From NCBI GenBank assembly GCA_963678675.1, contig OY783200.1, forward strand, positions 8,196,501 through 8,260,500: 64,000 bases of DNA, written 5' to 3'. The notes under the pieces were generated by a model. It saw only the letters and a program-made list of their open reading frames with translations. It was not told the origin of the DNA and did not search any database. The stretch is from Xiphydria camelus (lineage: Eukaryota > Arthropoda > Insecta > Hymenoptera > Xiphydriidae). Shown here piece after piece: positions 52,171-62,261 of the stretch. How positions within the stretch are numbered: position 1 is the stretch's first letter; each line of letters opens with the position of its first letter. Both the position numbers and the translations under genes were made by a program.

Positions 52171-52319
52171 TGTCTGTTTTATTGCAGCATAGAGAAAAAC
52201 AAATAAGAAATGGATAAAGAATAAAGGTATATGAGATGAACTAAAAGTACTCCTTCGTAAAATAGAATTGGTGGCCCTGAAAAGGGCCGATTGGTATGTT
52301 GCTAGTTGATTAATTGAAG

Positions 52320-53855
52320 TTAAAAGAAATCGGTAATTTTCTTCTGTCTGATGCAACTTTTTCCCTCACAGAAGTTATCAATCAAATCAAGAGCAGCAAA
52401 GATAGTTTCTGGTACATCACTTTGCTCAGAAACAAATTTACGGGTTGTTACCAAAGCAGATAGAGCATCCCGGAGTTTCGTTGGTGGTGTTACATCCTGA
52501 TCCTCGGTATCATTCTCATCATCAGATTTTAGAAGTTCCTGTCCCATCACGCTATCCAATATCTCACCATCTGTAGCTTCTTTAGCAATGATTAGATTGG
52601 AATCCACGTCAATAAAATCTTCAAAGCTTACATCTGTGAATCCTAATCTTCTTTGTAGATCAGTCCAGTCTTCAGAAGTACCACCTGCAAAATTTTCCTG
52701 CTGTTCTTCTAATGCAGCATTTTCCACCACAGTTTTCACGAATCCAGCCTTTCGATAGCAATTCGCGATTGTTTCACTAGTGACATCAGTCCAAGCTTTG
52801 TTCAAGTCGTAAATGGCATCCAACAAATTAATATCAGGGACCTGCGAATGTTCGTCCAAAGCCTTGAGCAATCTTTCCAAGACTCTCTTTCGATAATTAG
52901 TTTTAAGGTTCTTGATGATCCCTTGATCCATTGGTTGCAATTTCGCAGTCAAATTTGGTGGTAAGTGAACCACTTTCACGGCTTTCAGAGTTTGAATCAA
53001 AACTTTCGGGTGAGCTGGACAATTATCGACAAAAAGAAGAATTTTCCGATTTTCTGATTGAAATTTGCGGTCGATTTTATGAAGCCAGTCTTCATAAATT
53101 GAACTCGTCATCCAAGATTTTTGATTGCTCTCGTAAAGCACTGGTAAAGACTTCACTCGCTTGAAACATCGTGGTTTCTTTGATCTGTCTATAACCAATA
53201 ACTGCAGTTTTTCTTTACCGCACATGTTAGCGCAGACCATGACAGTAACACGATCTTTGCTTTTTTTTCCACCATGACAAGTTTCTCCCTTGAACACCAA
53301 ACTTTTATCTGGTAAACATTTGAAAAAAAGACCTGTTTCATCTGCATTAAAGATGTCTTCTATTTCGTACATTTCTAACAAAGTAGGCAATATGTCAATG
53401 AGAAATTTTCCGCAGTCTTCTTCCGAAACAGAAGCACTTTCGCCACTTAATATCCTGTGCACAATTCCATTCCGAGCCTTGAACTTATCTAGCCATCCAG
53501 TGCTAGCTTTGAAATCTTCGTATCCTAACTGAGCTGCAAAAAACTCAGCTTTCTCCTTCACTATGGTACCAGATAAAGGAATGTTCTTGCTTCGAACAGA
53601 CCTCATCCATTCGACCATCGAAGTTTCCAAGTTTGGGAAGCGAGATGTCCTCATGCGCTTCCGATCCGGTTGGAAATAAGAATTCTCAACAGAAGCCAAA
53701 ATTTTCTCCTTGTTCTTGAGAATGGATGTTAGAGAGTTGGCAGGTATTCCGAAATCCGCAGCAATATCCTTCTTCCTTTTAACTCCTTTCTCGACACACT
53801 GAATGAGCTTCACTTTCTCATTCAAAGATAGCGTCTTGTAATTTTTCTTTTCCAT
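52320..53855 (-). CDS. Tigger-type transposase, intact 511 codons, with C-terminal PIP box
   Basis: The first ATG (53853-53855, minus strand) follows a TA-rich leader. Residues 5-55 form a CENP-B N-terminal helix-turn-helix (LSLNEKVKLIQ), 70-135 the second DNA-binding domain (WLDKFKARNG), and 160-360 the DDE_1 core with D172 (NADETG), D277 (FVDNCPAHP) and D310 (LQPMDQG). The spacing of 32 residues between the last two fits DD32D Tigger enzymes. The C-terminus is acidic and ends QKKITDFF, a textbook PCNA-interaction motif. Drosophila pogo transposase is known to bind PCNA. No stop, frameshift or missing catalytic residue is seen. A minus-strand AATAAA lies about 140 bp after the stop. Confidence 0.9.
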   Translation of the reverse strand: MEKKNYKTLSLNEKVKLIQCVEKGVKRKKDIAADFGIPANSLTSILKNKEKILASVENSYFQPDRKRMRTSRFPNLETSMVEWMRSVRSKNIPLSGTIVKEKAEFFAAQLGYEDFKASTGWLDKFKARNGIVHRILSGESASVSEEDCGKFLIDILPTLLEMYEIEDIFNADETGLFFKCLPDKSLVFKGETCHGGKKSKDRVTVMVCANMCGKEKLQLLVIDRSKKPRCFKRVKSLPVLYESNQKSWMTSSIYEDWLHKIDRKFQSENRKILLFVDNCPAHPKVLIQTLKAVKVVHLPPNLTAKLQPMDQGIIKNLKTNYRKRVLERLLKALDEHSQVPDINLLDAIYDLNKAWTDVTSETIANCYRKAGFVKTVVENAALEEQQENFAGGTSEDWTDLQRRLGFTDVSFEDFIDVDSNLIIAKEATDGEILDSVMGQELLKSDDENDTEDQDVTPPTKLRDALSALVTTRKFVSEQSDVPETIFAALDLIDNFCEGKSCIRQKKITDFF

Positions 53856-54469
53856 ACTGTTGCAGCGTTGAGGTCTAAGTTCTGTTCAACAATTATTGTC
53901 GTACTGACGAGAGAGTGATCTTCGGGAAAGCTCGGAGCTATGTTCCCCCACTATGTGTCTTCCCCCACCAGGCGAGTTAGGCGACTGCGCATGACCGTTT
54001 CTCTACTGCGAATGACGTGTACCGTTCATGTACGGTTCACGGCTCGGTTGGAACAAACCTTTTGACGTGCGTTTGACTGTTGAACTTCGAATTATAGAGG
54101 TTGTCATTAAAATGAAGCAAGAAATATTCTTCGAATTATCGAGAAATTCGAATTATCGAAATTCGAATTATCGAGAAATTTTAACATGAAAAACATCAAA
54201 TTTCAGCCGGGGCCGAAACAAAAGTTCGAATAATCGAAAATTCGAATTATAGAAGTTCGAATTATCGAAGTTTCACTGTACTTGGAGGTTTGCAACGCAA
54301 CTGAAGTCCACGTGCTCGACTTTTATGATTTAATTGACTTTTCACATATTTTGAGACTCTATTGTGGTCAAGATAACAAAATAAAATTACTTGTTTAATT
54401 TGTAAATTATTTTTAACCACTATAAGTCCATGTTTTTGTTAAATTTGCAAATAATTTATTATAAACAAT

Positions 54470-54870
54470 GAGTGAAGGCGCCGTGCATTCACTGTGCCTT
54501 CACAAGGTGTTGGGCACGTGGTGCAAAAAAAGTGCAAACACAGTGATTGTACAGAGTGCAAACGTTGTGACTTCCCACTCAGAGCACCAGAACATTCACG
54601 CTGTGCAACTCCACAAAGAAACTGCACGGTGTAGTCACGGTGGAGCCAAAGGCTGTCAGCACTGCGTGCGTCTACCGTGCACTACGGCTTAACTGCACGC
54701 TTTGCTATTGGCATATATTGCTATTGGGATAGCAAATATTAATTAGAAATTGTCAAATTACAGACGAATCAATTGGAAATCATTTGGGGAATTGAACCCT
54801 ATTGTTAATTTCATTTGGGAAGTAATACTTACCTATGTAATTAATAATTAATTATCGTCCCCAATAGCCA
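54470..54870. repeat. CACTG/GTGAC foldback-type sequence and dispersed repeat
   Basis: 54470-54715 has the CACTG/GTGAC word composition and the CGCTTTGCTATTGG end seen in the foldback family. 54746-54858 repeats 48325-48440. 54858 onward (CCCCAATAGCCAGGTGGCTC) starts a foldback repeat that is cut by the R1 element and resumes at 61219. Confidence 0.6.
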
Positions 54871-54884
54871 GGTGGCTCCACAGT

Positions 54885-55031
54885 CCCCCCCGTGGTCGGC
54901 TACCTTGACGTGGTGGGGGAGCCCAGACTGCGAGCCGTCGGATTCCCTGGTTTAATCCTCCCCGCCTCTTATTCAGAGGACGGGGAGGACGCCCAGGACG
55001 ACCCACGGGAGCAGTCTGCTAAGAGCCGACC
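54885..55031 (+). ncRNA. Predicted HDV-like self-cleaving ribozyme at the 5' end
   Basis: The helices of the HDV double pseudoknot can be paired in order. P1: 54885-54891 with 54915-54921 (one C-A mismatch). P2: GGTCGGCT (54894-54901) with AGCCGACC (55024-55031). P3: ACC (54902-54904) with GGT (54912-54914). P4: CAGACTG (54924-54930) with CAGTCTG (55012-55018). The joining segment J4/2 is CTAAG (55019-55023), putting the expected catalytic cytosine at 55019. Cleavage would fall exactly at the target-duplication boundary. Such ribozymes are known from R2 and several other non-LTR elements, where they release the 5' end of the RNA. P1.1 was not verified. Confidence 0.7.
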
Positions 55032-55280
55032 GATCCCCGTTGGGGGATCACCCTGGGTGGCGGGGTGGGGGGCCACCGGTGTCTCCCCGACCTTACGGGG
55101 GAGCTCAAGGTCAAGGTGTGGGCAACCGTGCCGAGGACCCGCGTGGCACCAGAGTGTGGTGTCATGAACGGTGCTTGCGGGGTACCAGGCCGAACCCCGC
55201 AGTACTGTAGGCCTTACGACGGTAACCGGGGCTCTGCCGTCGCGGACCTTTGGTTTCCCTAGGTTCTCGTGGGAACACAA

Positions 55281-57470
55281 ATGGAACAAACAAGCAACAA
55301 AACTGATGAGGGGTGTACGGAGAGATCCGACAGGCCTGGCTCTGGGAGAAACTCCCGGGCCAGCTCGCGAGGAAATTCGCCAGGTAGGGGGAGTAGTACC
55401 GCGGTGGTGCCGGAAATGGACGATGTCCTGGCCGGCCTAGAGGAGAGGGAGGCGCCGGGTGACCGGACTCCCATGCGTGGAGGTGAGGTGGGGATGGAGC
55501 TCGACTCGCCCCCTCTGGGGATGGGGAGGGCCGGAGCAAGGGTCACCAAGCGACTGGCTTCCTCTGGCTCGGAGGGAGAAGAGCGCGGTCCGATGCTTCC
55601 GCCCCCTACCCCTAAGGGAAAGGGAAAGGGAAAGGTGGCTGCACGCCGCACCCGTGCGAAGACGGCTAAACAACGCCGCGAAGAGGAGGAGGAGGTGACA
55701 GACCAATCCTCCACGGAAACATCTGGGGCTGAGGCCGGGTTCCCAGGTTCCCAGAGCATGGACGCCGTTGCCGTAGGGGAGTCCCTGCGGCAATGGATTA
55801 CAGTGATTGGGGAGGTTCGGACCAAGAGTAAGAACCTCAAAGGCGGCATGATGAAGCAGCTTAGGCTGGCCGAAGAGGGAATTGGCCAGGGGTTAGCAGC
55901 CCTGGTCGAGCGCGCAATCGAGAAGGGAGACCCTGCCCTTCTCCGATCGCGTAACGAGGAACTCTCCCGTCGGCTAGCTGAGGCAGAGAGGACGAACGAG
56001 CAGCTGCGGGAGGAGATGCGCGAGGCCCGATCGTCTCGTGTATCCCCGAAGTCTCCGCCGAGGAAGAGATCCCGCAGTGTTCGTACGGACTCAGAGACTG
56101 AGGGTACGGTCGAGATGCCCTCCCCCGCCCCCGTGGTGGGAAGGGCCTCGGCAGTTAAGGGGAAAAGTGTTCAGGACGCTGGGAAGGGTAAGGGGAAAGC
56201 GGTGACGGCTTCTCCGCTCCCACCGCAGCTCTCTCCTGTAACCGGTTACAGTGCGGCAGTTAAGACCCCAATAGGGGACTCTATGCCAGGGCCGTTTTCA
56301 CTGGCCGGCCGACAAGCGACGCAAAGATTGGAGATAGCCAACCAATTGAAGAGGGTCGATCAGCAGATCAACACGCTGATCACCCTCCGCGAGGAAATCC
56401 TCCTGGGTTCGGCTAGCCCCTGGGGACCGGCCGAAACCGGGGGAAGTGTTGCGGGATGCAGCCGAGAGCTGCCCAAAATCACGAGGGATGAGGCGTTAGA
56501 CCGACCCATCCTTCCAGATCCGTCCACGTTCCCGGCGCTTGATGGACCTTCTGCGGGGGAGGACGTCTGGCGAGAGGTGCTATCCTTAAGCCAGAAAAAG
56601 AAGATAAAAAGGAGGGCTGCGAAAGCGGCCCAGGGGGCGAGGAATGAGGTGACGCAGCCCACGGCCACGACTGCGGGCCCTTCTGCTGGCACTCCCCTTT
56701 GGGGGGCCAGCCGCAGGATCCCGCGGTCGGCGGTCGTAACGATTACTGGGAAGGGGGAGGAATTCTCATACAAATCCGCGATCTTGGAAGCCCAGGAAAA
56801 GATCAGCCTGGAGGAGCTTGGTATCGACGAGCCGAAAATTACCAAGGCTCAGACCAAGGCGGTAAAGATTACCATCAAAGGCGACGAGGCCCATAGCAAG
56901 GCGAGACTCCTCGCGGAGCAGCTGGGGATCGTTTTTGGCGACAGGGCCAGGGTGCGGGCCCCCACCAAATTAGCGGAGGTCCGTATCTTGGAACTGGACG
57001 ACTCGGCCTCCCCGGAGGCTGTAACGATGGCAGTCAGCCGGGTTGCGGGGTGCACCCCGGAGGAAATTAGGGTCGGGGCGATAAAGCCCATGAGGCGTGG
57101 TCTATTTATGACCTGGGCAAAACTGCCGGTTGAGGCGGCGGTGAAGGCCGGTACAGCAGGCAAAATGAGGATCGGGTGGACGGTCGCCAGGATCGAGCTC
57201 TTGGCCGCGCGGCTCCTCCAGTACTTCAAGTGCTGGGGGTATGGCCATGTGCGGGCCGTCTGCCCAGACCCCATCGACAGGAGAGGAACCTGTTTCAACT
57301 GTGGTACGCAGGGCCACACGGCGGGTGACTGCACTTTTGAGGTGAGATGTGTTGTGTGCTACGGGTCTGGGAAGCCATACAACCACCGAATGACGAGCGC
57401 TTCGTGCCCTTCGCTGCCGGCAACATCCCAGGGTCGGAGACCTGACACCAAAGGCCCTCGCAATGGCTAA
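55281..57470 (+). CDS. R1-like ORF1, gag-type RNA-binding protein
   Basis: 729 codons from ATG 55281, the first ATG after an in-frame stop at 55260. The N-terminal 170 residues are low-complexity and charged (GRNSRASSRGNS, GEEEVTD-like), followed by a coiled-coil-prone stretch (ERIEKGDPALLRSRNEELSR region) and a basic serine-rich linker. Residues from about 480 form the conserved gag core of R1-type elements, ending in zinc knuckles: KCWGYGHVRAVC, CFNCGTQGHTAGDC and CVVCYGSGKPYNH. In the first knuckle the expected leading cysteine is tyrosine (LLQYFKC, near 57221), which would weaken zinc binding. The protein coats element RNA. The frame is intact. Confidence 0.85.
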   Translation: MEQTSNKTDEGCTERSDRPGSGRNSRASSRGNSPGRGSSTAVVPEMDDVLAGLEEREAPGDRTPMRGGEVGMELDSPPLGMGRAGARVTKRLASSGSEGEERGPMLPPPTPKGKGKGKVAARRTRAKTAKQRREEEEEVTDQSSTETSGAEAGFPGSQSMDAVAVGESLRQWITVIGEVRTKSKNLKGGMMKQLRLAEEGIGQGLAALVERAIEKGDPALLRSRNEELSRRLAEAERTNEQLREEMREARSSRVSPKSPPRKRSRSVRTDSETEGTVEMPSPAPVVGRASAVKGKSVQDAGKGKGKAVTASPLPPQLSPVTGYSAAVKTPIGDSMPGPFSLAGRQATQRLEIANQLKRVDQQINTLITLREEILLGSASPWGPAETGGSVAGCSRELPKITRDEALDRPILPDPSTFPALDGPSAGEDVWREVLSLSQKKKIKRRAAKAAQGARNEVTQPTATTAGPSAGTPLWGASRRIPRSAVVTITGKGEEFSYKSAILEAQEKISLEELGIDEPKITKAQTKAVKITIKGDEAHSKARLLAEQLGIVFGDRARVRAPTKLAEVRILELDDSASPEAVTMAVSRVAGCTPEEIRVGAIKPMRRGLFMTWAKLPVEAAVKAGTAGKMRIGWTVARIELLAARLLQYFKCWGYGHVRAVCPDPIDRRGTCFNCGTQGHTAGDCTFEVRCVVCYGSGKPYNHRMTSASCPSLPATSQGRRPDTKGPRNG

Positions 57471-60400
57471 GGTAGTCCAGGTCAACCTAAACCGCAGTTC
57501 TGGGGCGCAGGATCTGTGCATCCAGCACATGCGGGAGTGGGGGGTGGACCTGGCTATCCTTTCGGAGCCACATCACATCCCGGATTCCACATACTGGTTC
57601 CCGGACCGAACGGCCCTCGCGGCAATATTCTGGCGGGACACGGCTCCCCTCCCCTGTGTACTGCGACATAGAGGGCGGGGATTCGTGGTCGTAACATGCG
57701 GAGGAGCGTTGATTATAGCCTGCTATTTCTCCCCCAATCTCCACCTTAGGGAATACGAAGAGGCTCTTGACGAACTAAAGAGCGAAGTCGGCCGGCACAG
57801 GGGGGTTCCCCTCCTGATTGCCGGAGACTTTAACGGCAGGTCGCATTCGTGGGGATGTCGAGACACCAACGCCCGTGGCGAGAGGATCTTGGACCTCATG
57901 GCGGAGCTGGATCTGGCTCTCGTCAATGTGGGCACAGCCCCTACGTGCGTCCGTGCGGCGGGGTCCTCGGTCGTCGACCTGACGTGGGCCTCCCGAAACC
58001 TGTGCCGTCGTATTACAGGCTGGAGGGTGCTAGAGGGCGACCGCGTTGAGTCGCTCTCGGATCACCGGTATATCGTTTACACTATGGCGCCGCCTTGCTG
58101 GCCTGTCGCTGGTAGGGAATTCCGGTTGAGGAGATCGGACCTCGGCCCTCGATGGTCCAAGGCGTCCTTCGACCCGGACATGTTTGGAGCGGCCTTGGCT
58201 GTGGGTTTCTGGAGACCGGACTCCCTGAACGTGGCCTCAGACCGGTCAGTCGACGAATGGGCTCAACGACTGGTCGAAATTGTCACGCAGGCTTGCGATA
58301 TTGCGGCCTCCCGAGCTCGGGCGTCAACGGGTTCGAGGAACACCTATTGGTGGTCCCCCCTACTCGCGGCGCTCAGACGGTCGTGCATAAAGACACGAAG
58401 GAAACTGCAACGCACAAACCGCCGGCGTTCCACGGACCCAGAAGCCGTTGGAGCTCTCCGTGACGAACTCAAGGGAAGACGCCAGGCATTCCGAAAGGAA
58501 ATACGCCGTGCCCGCGCGTTGGCATGGGCCCAATTGGTCAACGATCTCGATATCGACCCTTGGGGTCGGGCCTACAAGATCGTTATGGGGAAGCTCCGGG
58601 CCAGTGCCCCCTCGGCAACCGAAACGATGCCTCTAGAGGAGGCCTACAAGGTGATCAGTAGGCTCTTCCCTATAACACCAGACGGGACATCACCAAATGT
58701 AGGACGGGACCCCCCACCTCCTCTCCCAGGTGGAGACGATAGAGACCTTCACCTGAACGCGCTCGCGGTGAGGAGGGCGCTTGTCGGGAAGAAGGCAAAG
58801 TCTTCGGCTCCAGGGCCAGATGGTATCCGGGCTGGGTGGTGGTACTCCGCCACGGAGGAGGCCCTAGATGAGCTGGCCAAGATCTATAAGAGGTATCTCC
58901 GGGTCGGACGATTTCCAGCGCGCTGGAAATCGTCCAACCTGGTTCTCGTTAATAAAGGATCCGGCGAGGAAAGCAAGGGCAAATTTAGGCCAATCTGCTT
59001 AATAGACGATGTTGGCAAGGGGCTAGAGAGAATTATAGTGGACAGGATCTAGGGGAGCCTTAACAGCCTCCCCGGGCGTGGGCTCTCCAGTAGCCAGTTT
59101 GGTTTTCGGCCAAGGCTCTCTACCCTGGACGCTATGTTCGTGGTCAAGGGCTTTGCGGAAGAGGCTAGAGAGGCGGGGAAGGTCGTTCTGGCAGTCGCAA
59201 TCGATATCCAGAACGCCTTCAACACGCTACCGTGGGAGAGCATTATTGCTCAGATAGAGAGTAAGGGGTTGCCCTCCTATCTCGTTACCATAGTCCGGGA
59301 CTACCTCAGCGAACGTACCATCAGGTTCCTGGGGGAGGATGGTGAAGTGCACACCTGTGATGTCCGGGCCGGTGTTCCGTAGGGCTCCGTTTTGGGGCCT
59401 CTCCTGTGGAACATCGCCTATGACTACGTCCTCGATGCGGAGGTCCTTCATGGGTGTAAGGTGGTCGCCTATGCGGACGACACGCTGATCTTGGCCCGTT
59501 GTCGGGATCCCAGAACTGCTGCACTTTTGGCCGCGAGACAGGTGGGAGCGGTAGCTCATCGTATCCGCGAACTTGGACTAAAAATAGCCCCCTCGAAAAC
59601 CGTGGCTATGTGGTTTGGTGCGGCGGCCCGTTTAGAAGGGCTTACAGTTTTCGTTGGCGGGGAGATGATCCCTGTGCAGCCCTCGATGAAGTATCTTGGG
59701 GTGTACTTCGACAGGTCCCTGTCCTTTCGACCCCACTTCGAGTATATCAGGGCTAAGGCTGAGAAAGTCGTTAGCACTTTGTGGAGGGTGCTTCCCAACC
59801 TGGGCGGGCCCGGGGAGAAGAGGAGGCGTCTTTACGCCAATGTAGTCCACTCGGTGATGCTCTATGGCGCCCCGCTATGGAGTCATCGCCTGAGTGGCTA
59901 CAAAACCTACCGGGGTCCGTTGCTGGCCGTCCAGCGCCGGATGGCCCTCAGGGTGATCCGGGCATCTCCCTGGAGGCGACCCTGTTGCTGGCGCGGATAC
60001 CTCCGCTTCATCTTCTGGCGGAATGCCTTCGCCGGGTCCACGACCGGGTGCAGGTTTTGCGGGATCAGGGGGAGGTCTTGGCGGAGAGTAAGCGCGAGAT
60101 TGTGAGAGCGGCGAAAGCTCTCACTCGAGTACAATGGCGGATTACGTTAGAGGGGGAGAACCTCCCAGGTGCGAGGGTGCGCAATGCCATCCTGCCCGTT
60201 TTTGACAGGTGGCTAGACCGTAAACATGGGTGGATGTCATTCCATCTGACGCAACTCATGGGTGGACATGGTTGTTTCGGGGAGTTCCTTTTCAGGATTA
60301 ACCGGGAAGGGTCTCCCCGATGCCACCATTGCGTTGAGGAGTTCGACTCTGCCGAACACACCCTGAGTAAGTGCCCTGCCTGGTATCAGGAGAGGGAGGC

Positions 60401-60575
60401 GCTGCGCACCTTTGCGGGCGACCCTGTAACGTGGGTACGCTTACTCCCTTGCATGCTCGCAAGCAAGGAGAGTTGGTTTGTAGTGGCCCACTTCGCTAAG
60501 TCGGTCTTGACTAAGAAGGAGGAGGCCGAGAGGACTAGAGAGGCTGCCGGACGCAACCGCCGTGATTTTAGATGA
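57463..60575 (+). pseudogene. R1-like ORF2: endonuclease, reverse transcriptase, zinc finger; two stops and one deletion
   Basis: Starts ATG 57463, overlapping the end of ORF1. The apurinic-type endonuclease spans about residues 1-215 (VNLNRSSGAQD, SEPHH, IAGDFNGRSHSWG, SLSDHRYI). Reverse transcriptase follows (SSAPGPDGIR, VAIDIQNAFNTLPW, VLGPLLWN, YADDTLIL near 59473). Defects: TAG at 59050-59052, TAG at 59380-59382 where the family has glutamine (CAG), and a loss of about 11 bp near 59960 that shifts the frame; copy A has four more residues there. The C-terminal finger CHHCVEEFDSAEHTLSKC lies at 60328-60381 and the stop is at 60573-60575. The enzyme would nick the target and prime reverse transcription. 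Confidence 0.9.
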
Positions 60576-61218
60576 GGGCGCGCGCGTCTATGGGCGTTGG
60601 TCTTCTAACGTCCATGGATGCGAGCTGCTGTTCTTTGGCAGCAGTATTCCCCCTTCTGGCGTGGACGTGTGCTGGTACCGACGTGCCGCGGTTGGTGGGG
60701 TGTCCCCCCACCACCCCCGGCCGGCGGTAATGCGCTTACCAGCACAATAAAATGGACTTGTCATTTTCCCGATTGGATGTAGCGTGGGCTGGGTTGGTCG
60801 CCCTGTGGGGGTTGATAGTGCGTATTCCCCCTCCCGAGGCGCCGCGACCCTCCCCCGCCTTTGGTGGTGGCGTCACAGGAAGTGGCGCGTTTTGGTGGTG
60901 GCGTCACAGGAAGTGGCGCGTTTGGCGGATGCGTATATTCTGCGCCTAAACTTTGGTAGCAGGCAGGGAAATAAAATTTGGGTAGCTTGTGCTTGTACCC
61001 CCATGAGAGTTGTTCTGCAGTATGGCCTTGGGTCGTTTCCGGGAACTCTCAGATAGGGGAATTTTCGGCTGGAGGTTAAGTTTTAGTGGGTAGGGGGCCC
61101 CCGTATTGCACTCGCAGGAAAAACATACTGCGGCGGGGTGTCTCGAGTCCCACACTACCCGGGATTTGCCACCCGGGTGTGCGTCAAAAGCATTTCCCCT
61201 CCTTAAAAAAAAAAAAAA
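60576..61218 (+). other. R1 3' UTR and poly-A tail
   Basis: Contains a tandem duplication of about 33 bp (GGTGGTGGCGTCACAGGAAG, 60863-60928) and the conserved terminal block shared with copy A (AGTGGGTAGGGGGCCCCCGT, a CACACTACCCGGG stem, then AAAGCATTTCCCCTCC and poly-A). Confidence 0.8.
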
Positions 61219-61380
61219 GGTGGCTCCACAGTGGTGGCACTGTGGGACCACACGGTGACTTTGAGAAACATCACAGTAATGTCTTGGTCCGTGCCCAGTG
61301 GGGTACCACTGTGGCATCACGCAGTGTAAGCACTGAGTGAGGTTACGGTGACATAGTGGATAAAGTAGGAGGTATGCCAA
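61219..61380. repeat. Right half of the foldback repeat hit by the R1 element
   Basis: Resumes with the duplicated target and continues GGTGGCACTGTGGGACCACA; the same sequence starts at about 63915 near the window end. CACTG/GTGAC words dominate. Confidence 0.7.
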
Positions 61381-62261
61381 TGAACAGGAAATTCATTTTT
61401 ACTTTATAAAACAAGAAAAGGTTTATTTATTTCATACATACATATACGTACAACGCAAGTGAATGAATGTATATAGTATATAGGCAACACATTTTGAAAA
61501 ATGAACATTACAATAATGAAACATTTAAGACATTTAAAATAAGTACATTATTTCACTAGAGTAACTGAAATGTTTTAATAGAATTTTCTCGTCTGTAGTT
61601 CTATTTAAAATTTGAATTTTTAATTGAATTTTTTTATTTTCAAATGAGAAGAATTCCAAATTCTACTAATGAAGAGAAAATTGTATCAAAAACATTCTAT
61701 CGATTCATTTCTGATCTGAAAAAGCTCATAAAAATCAAACTAAGAATGATATTTACATAATTCAAAGACTACGTATTACGGAAGAAAGTAAGAATAATAT
61801 AATGGTAATTATAACGTTCTATAAGTTTATTTTGAGACAGAGTTATCCCGTAATGCGAATAGTAAGGCGCTATTAGATGCGCAACGATATATTGACACCC
61901 TAATTGAAGACATAAGTGCATAAAAGGTCCATGTAACATTTGAAATGTTTTGAGATAATCATTTTATATGCACTACAAAATGAAAATATCGAGTATACTT
62001 AGATCCTTTATCAACTGTTAACTGTTAATATTAATCATTTTGCTAATTTAGCCTCGGCATACAAATTATACACAGCTAAACTTCTAAAAAGCGTTAGAAA
62101 ATCATTTCTTACAAAAATATCACTTAGACTCTTCATGCACTTGTGTCTTCAATTATCAAATCTCATAACTCTACTTTTAGTCAAAAATGTGATTGTAGTG
62201 CTATCTGTTACAAAAAAAGATACTTCATAAGGTAGAGAAAATCATACAACCTCCATATAAT
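61381..62261. other. AT-rich, no gene seen
   Basis: Low-complexity, non-repetitive sequence, unlike the transposon-filled remainder. Possibly the 3' region of the minus-strand exons that follow. Confidence 0.4.

Larger units (their letters stand above)
51180..54278 (-). mobile_element. Tigger/pogo-type transposon, structurally complete
   Basis: TA-flanked (51178-51179 and 54279-54280). Ends read CAGTGAAACTTCGATAATTC and its inverse. Several more copies of TTCGAATTATCGA lie within 85 bp of the left end and 190 bp of the right end, the likely transposase-binding sites. The gene is on the minus strand with an uninterrupted frame. The left 850 bp (51263-52170) is GC-rich and unrelated to anything I recognise, perhaps a captured or inserted piece. 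Confidence 0.88.
54885..61218 (+). mobile_element. Full-length R1-clade non-LTR retrotransposon (copy B)
   Basis: Exact 14-bp target duplication GGTGGCTCCACAGT at 54871-54884 and 61219-61232 encloses 6334 bp: a 5' UTR with a predicted ribozyme, ORF1, ORF2 overlapping it by 8 bp, a 3' UTR and a poly-A tail (61205-61218). The duplication length equals that of R1 in 28S rDNA, but the target here is a GTGAC-rich foldback repeat. ORF2 has two nonsense codons and one deletion, so this copy is inactive even though full-length. Confidence 0.92.

Noticed and set aside
54892..55167. 91-codon frame in the R1 5' UTR
   Set aside because: It overlaps the predicted ribozyme and has no recognisable domain; no support for translation.
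55259..55849. 196-codon open frame on the minus strand over ORF1
   Set aside because: It is antisense to a GC-rich real gene and has no recognisable motif; composition alone explains it.
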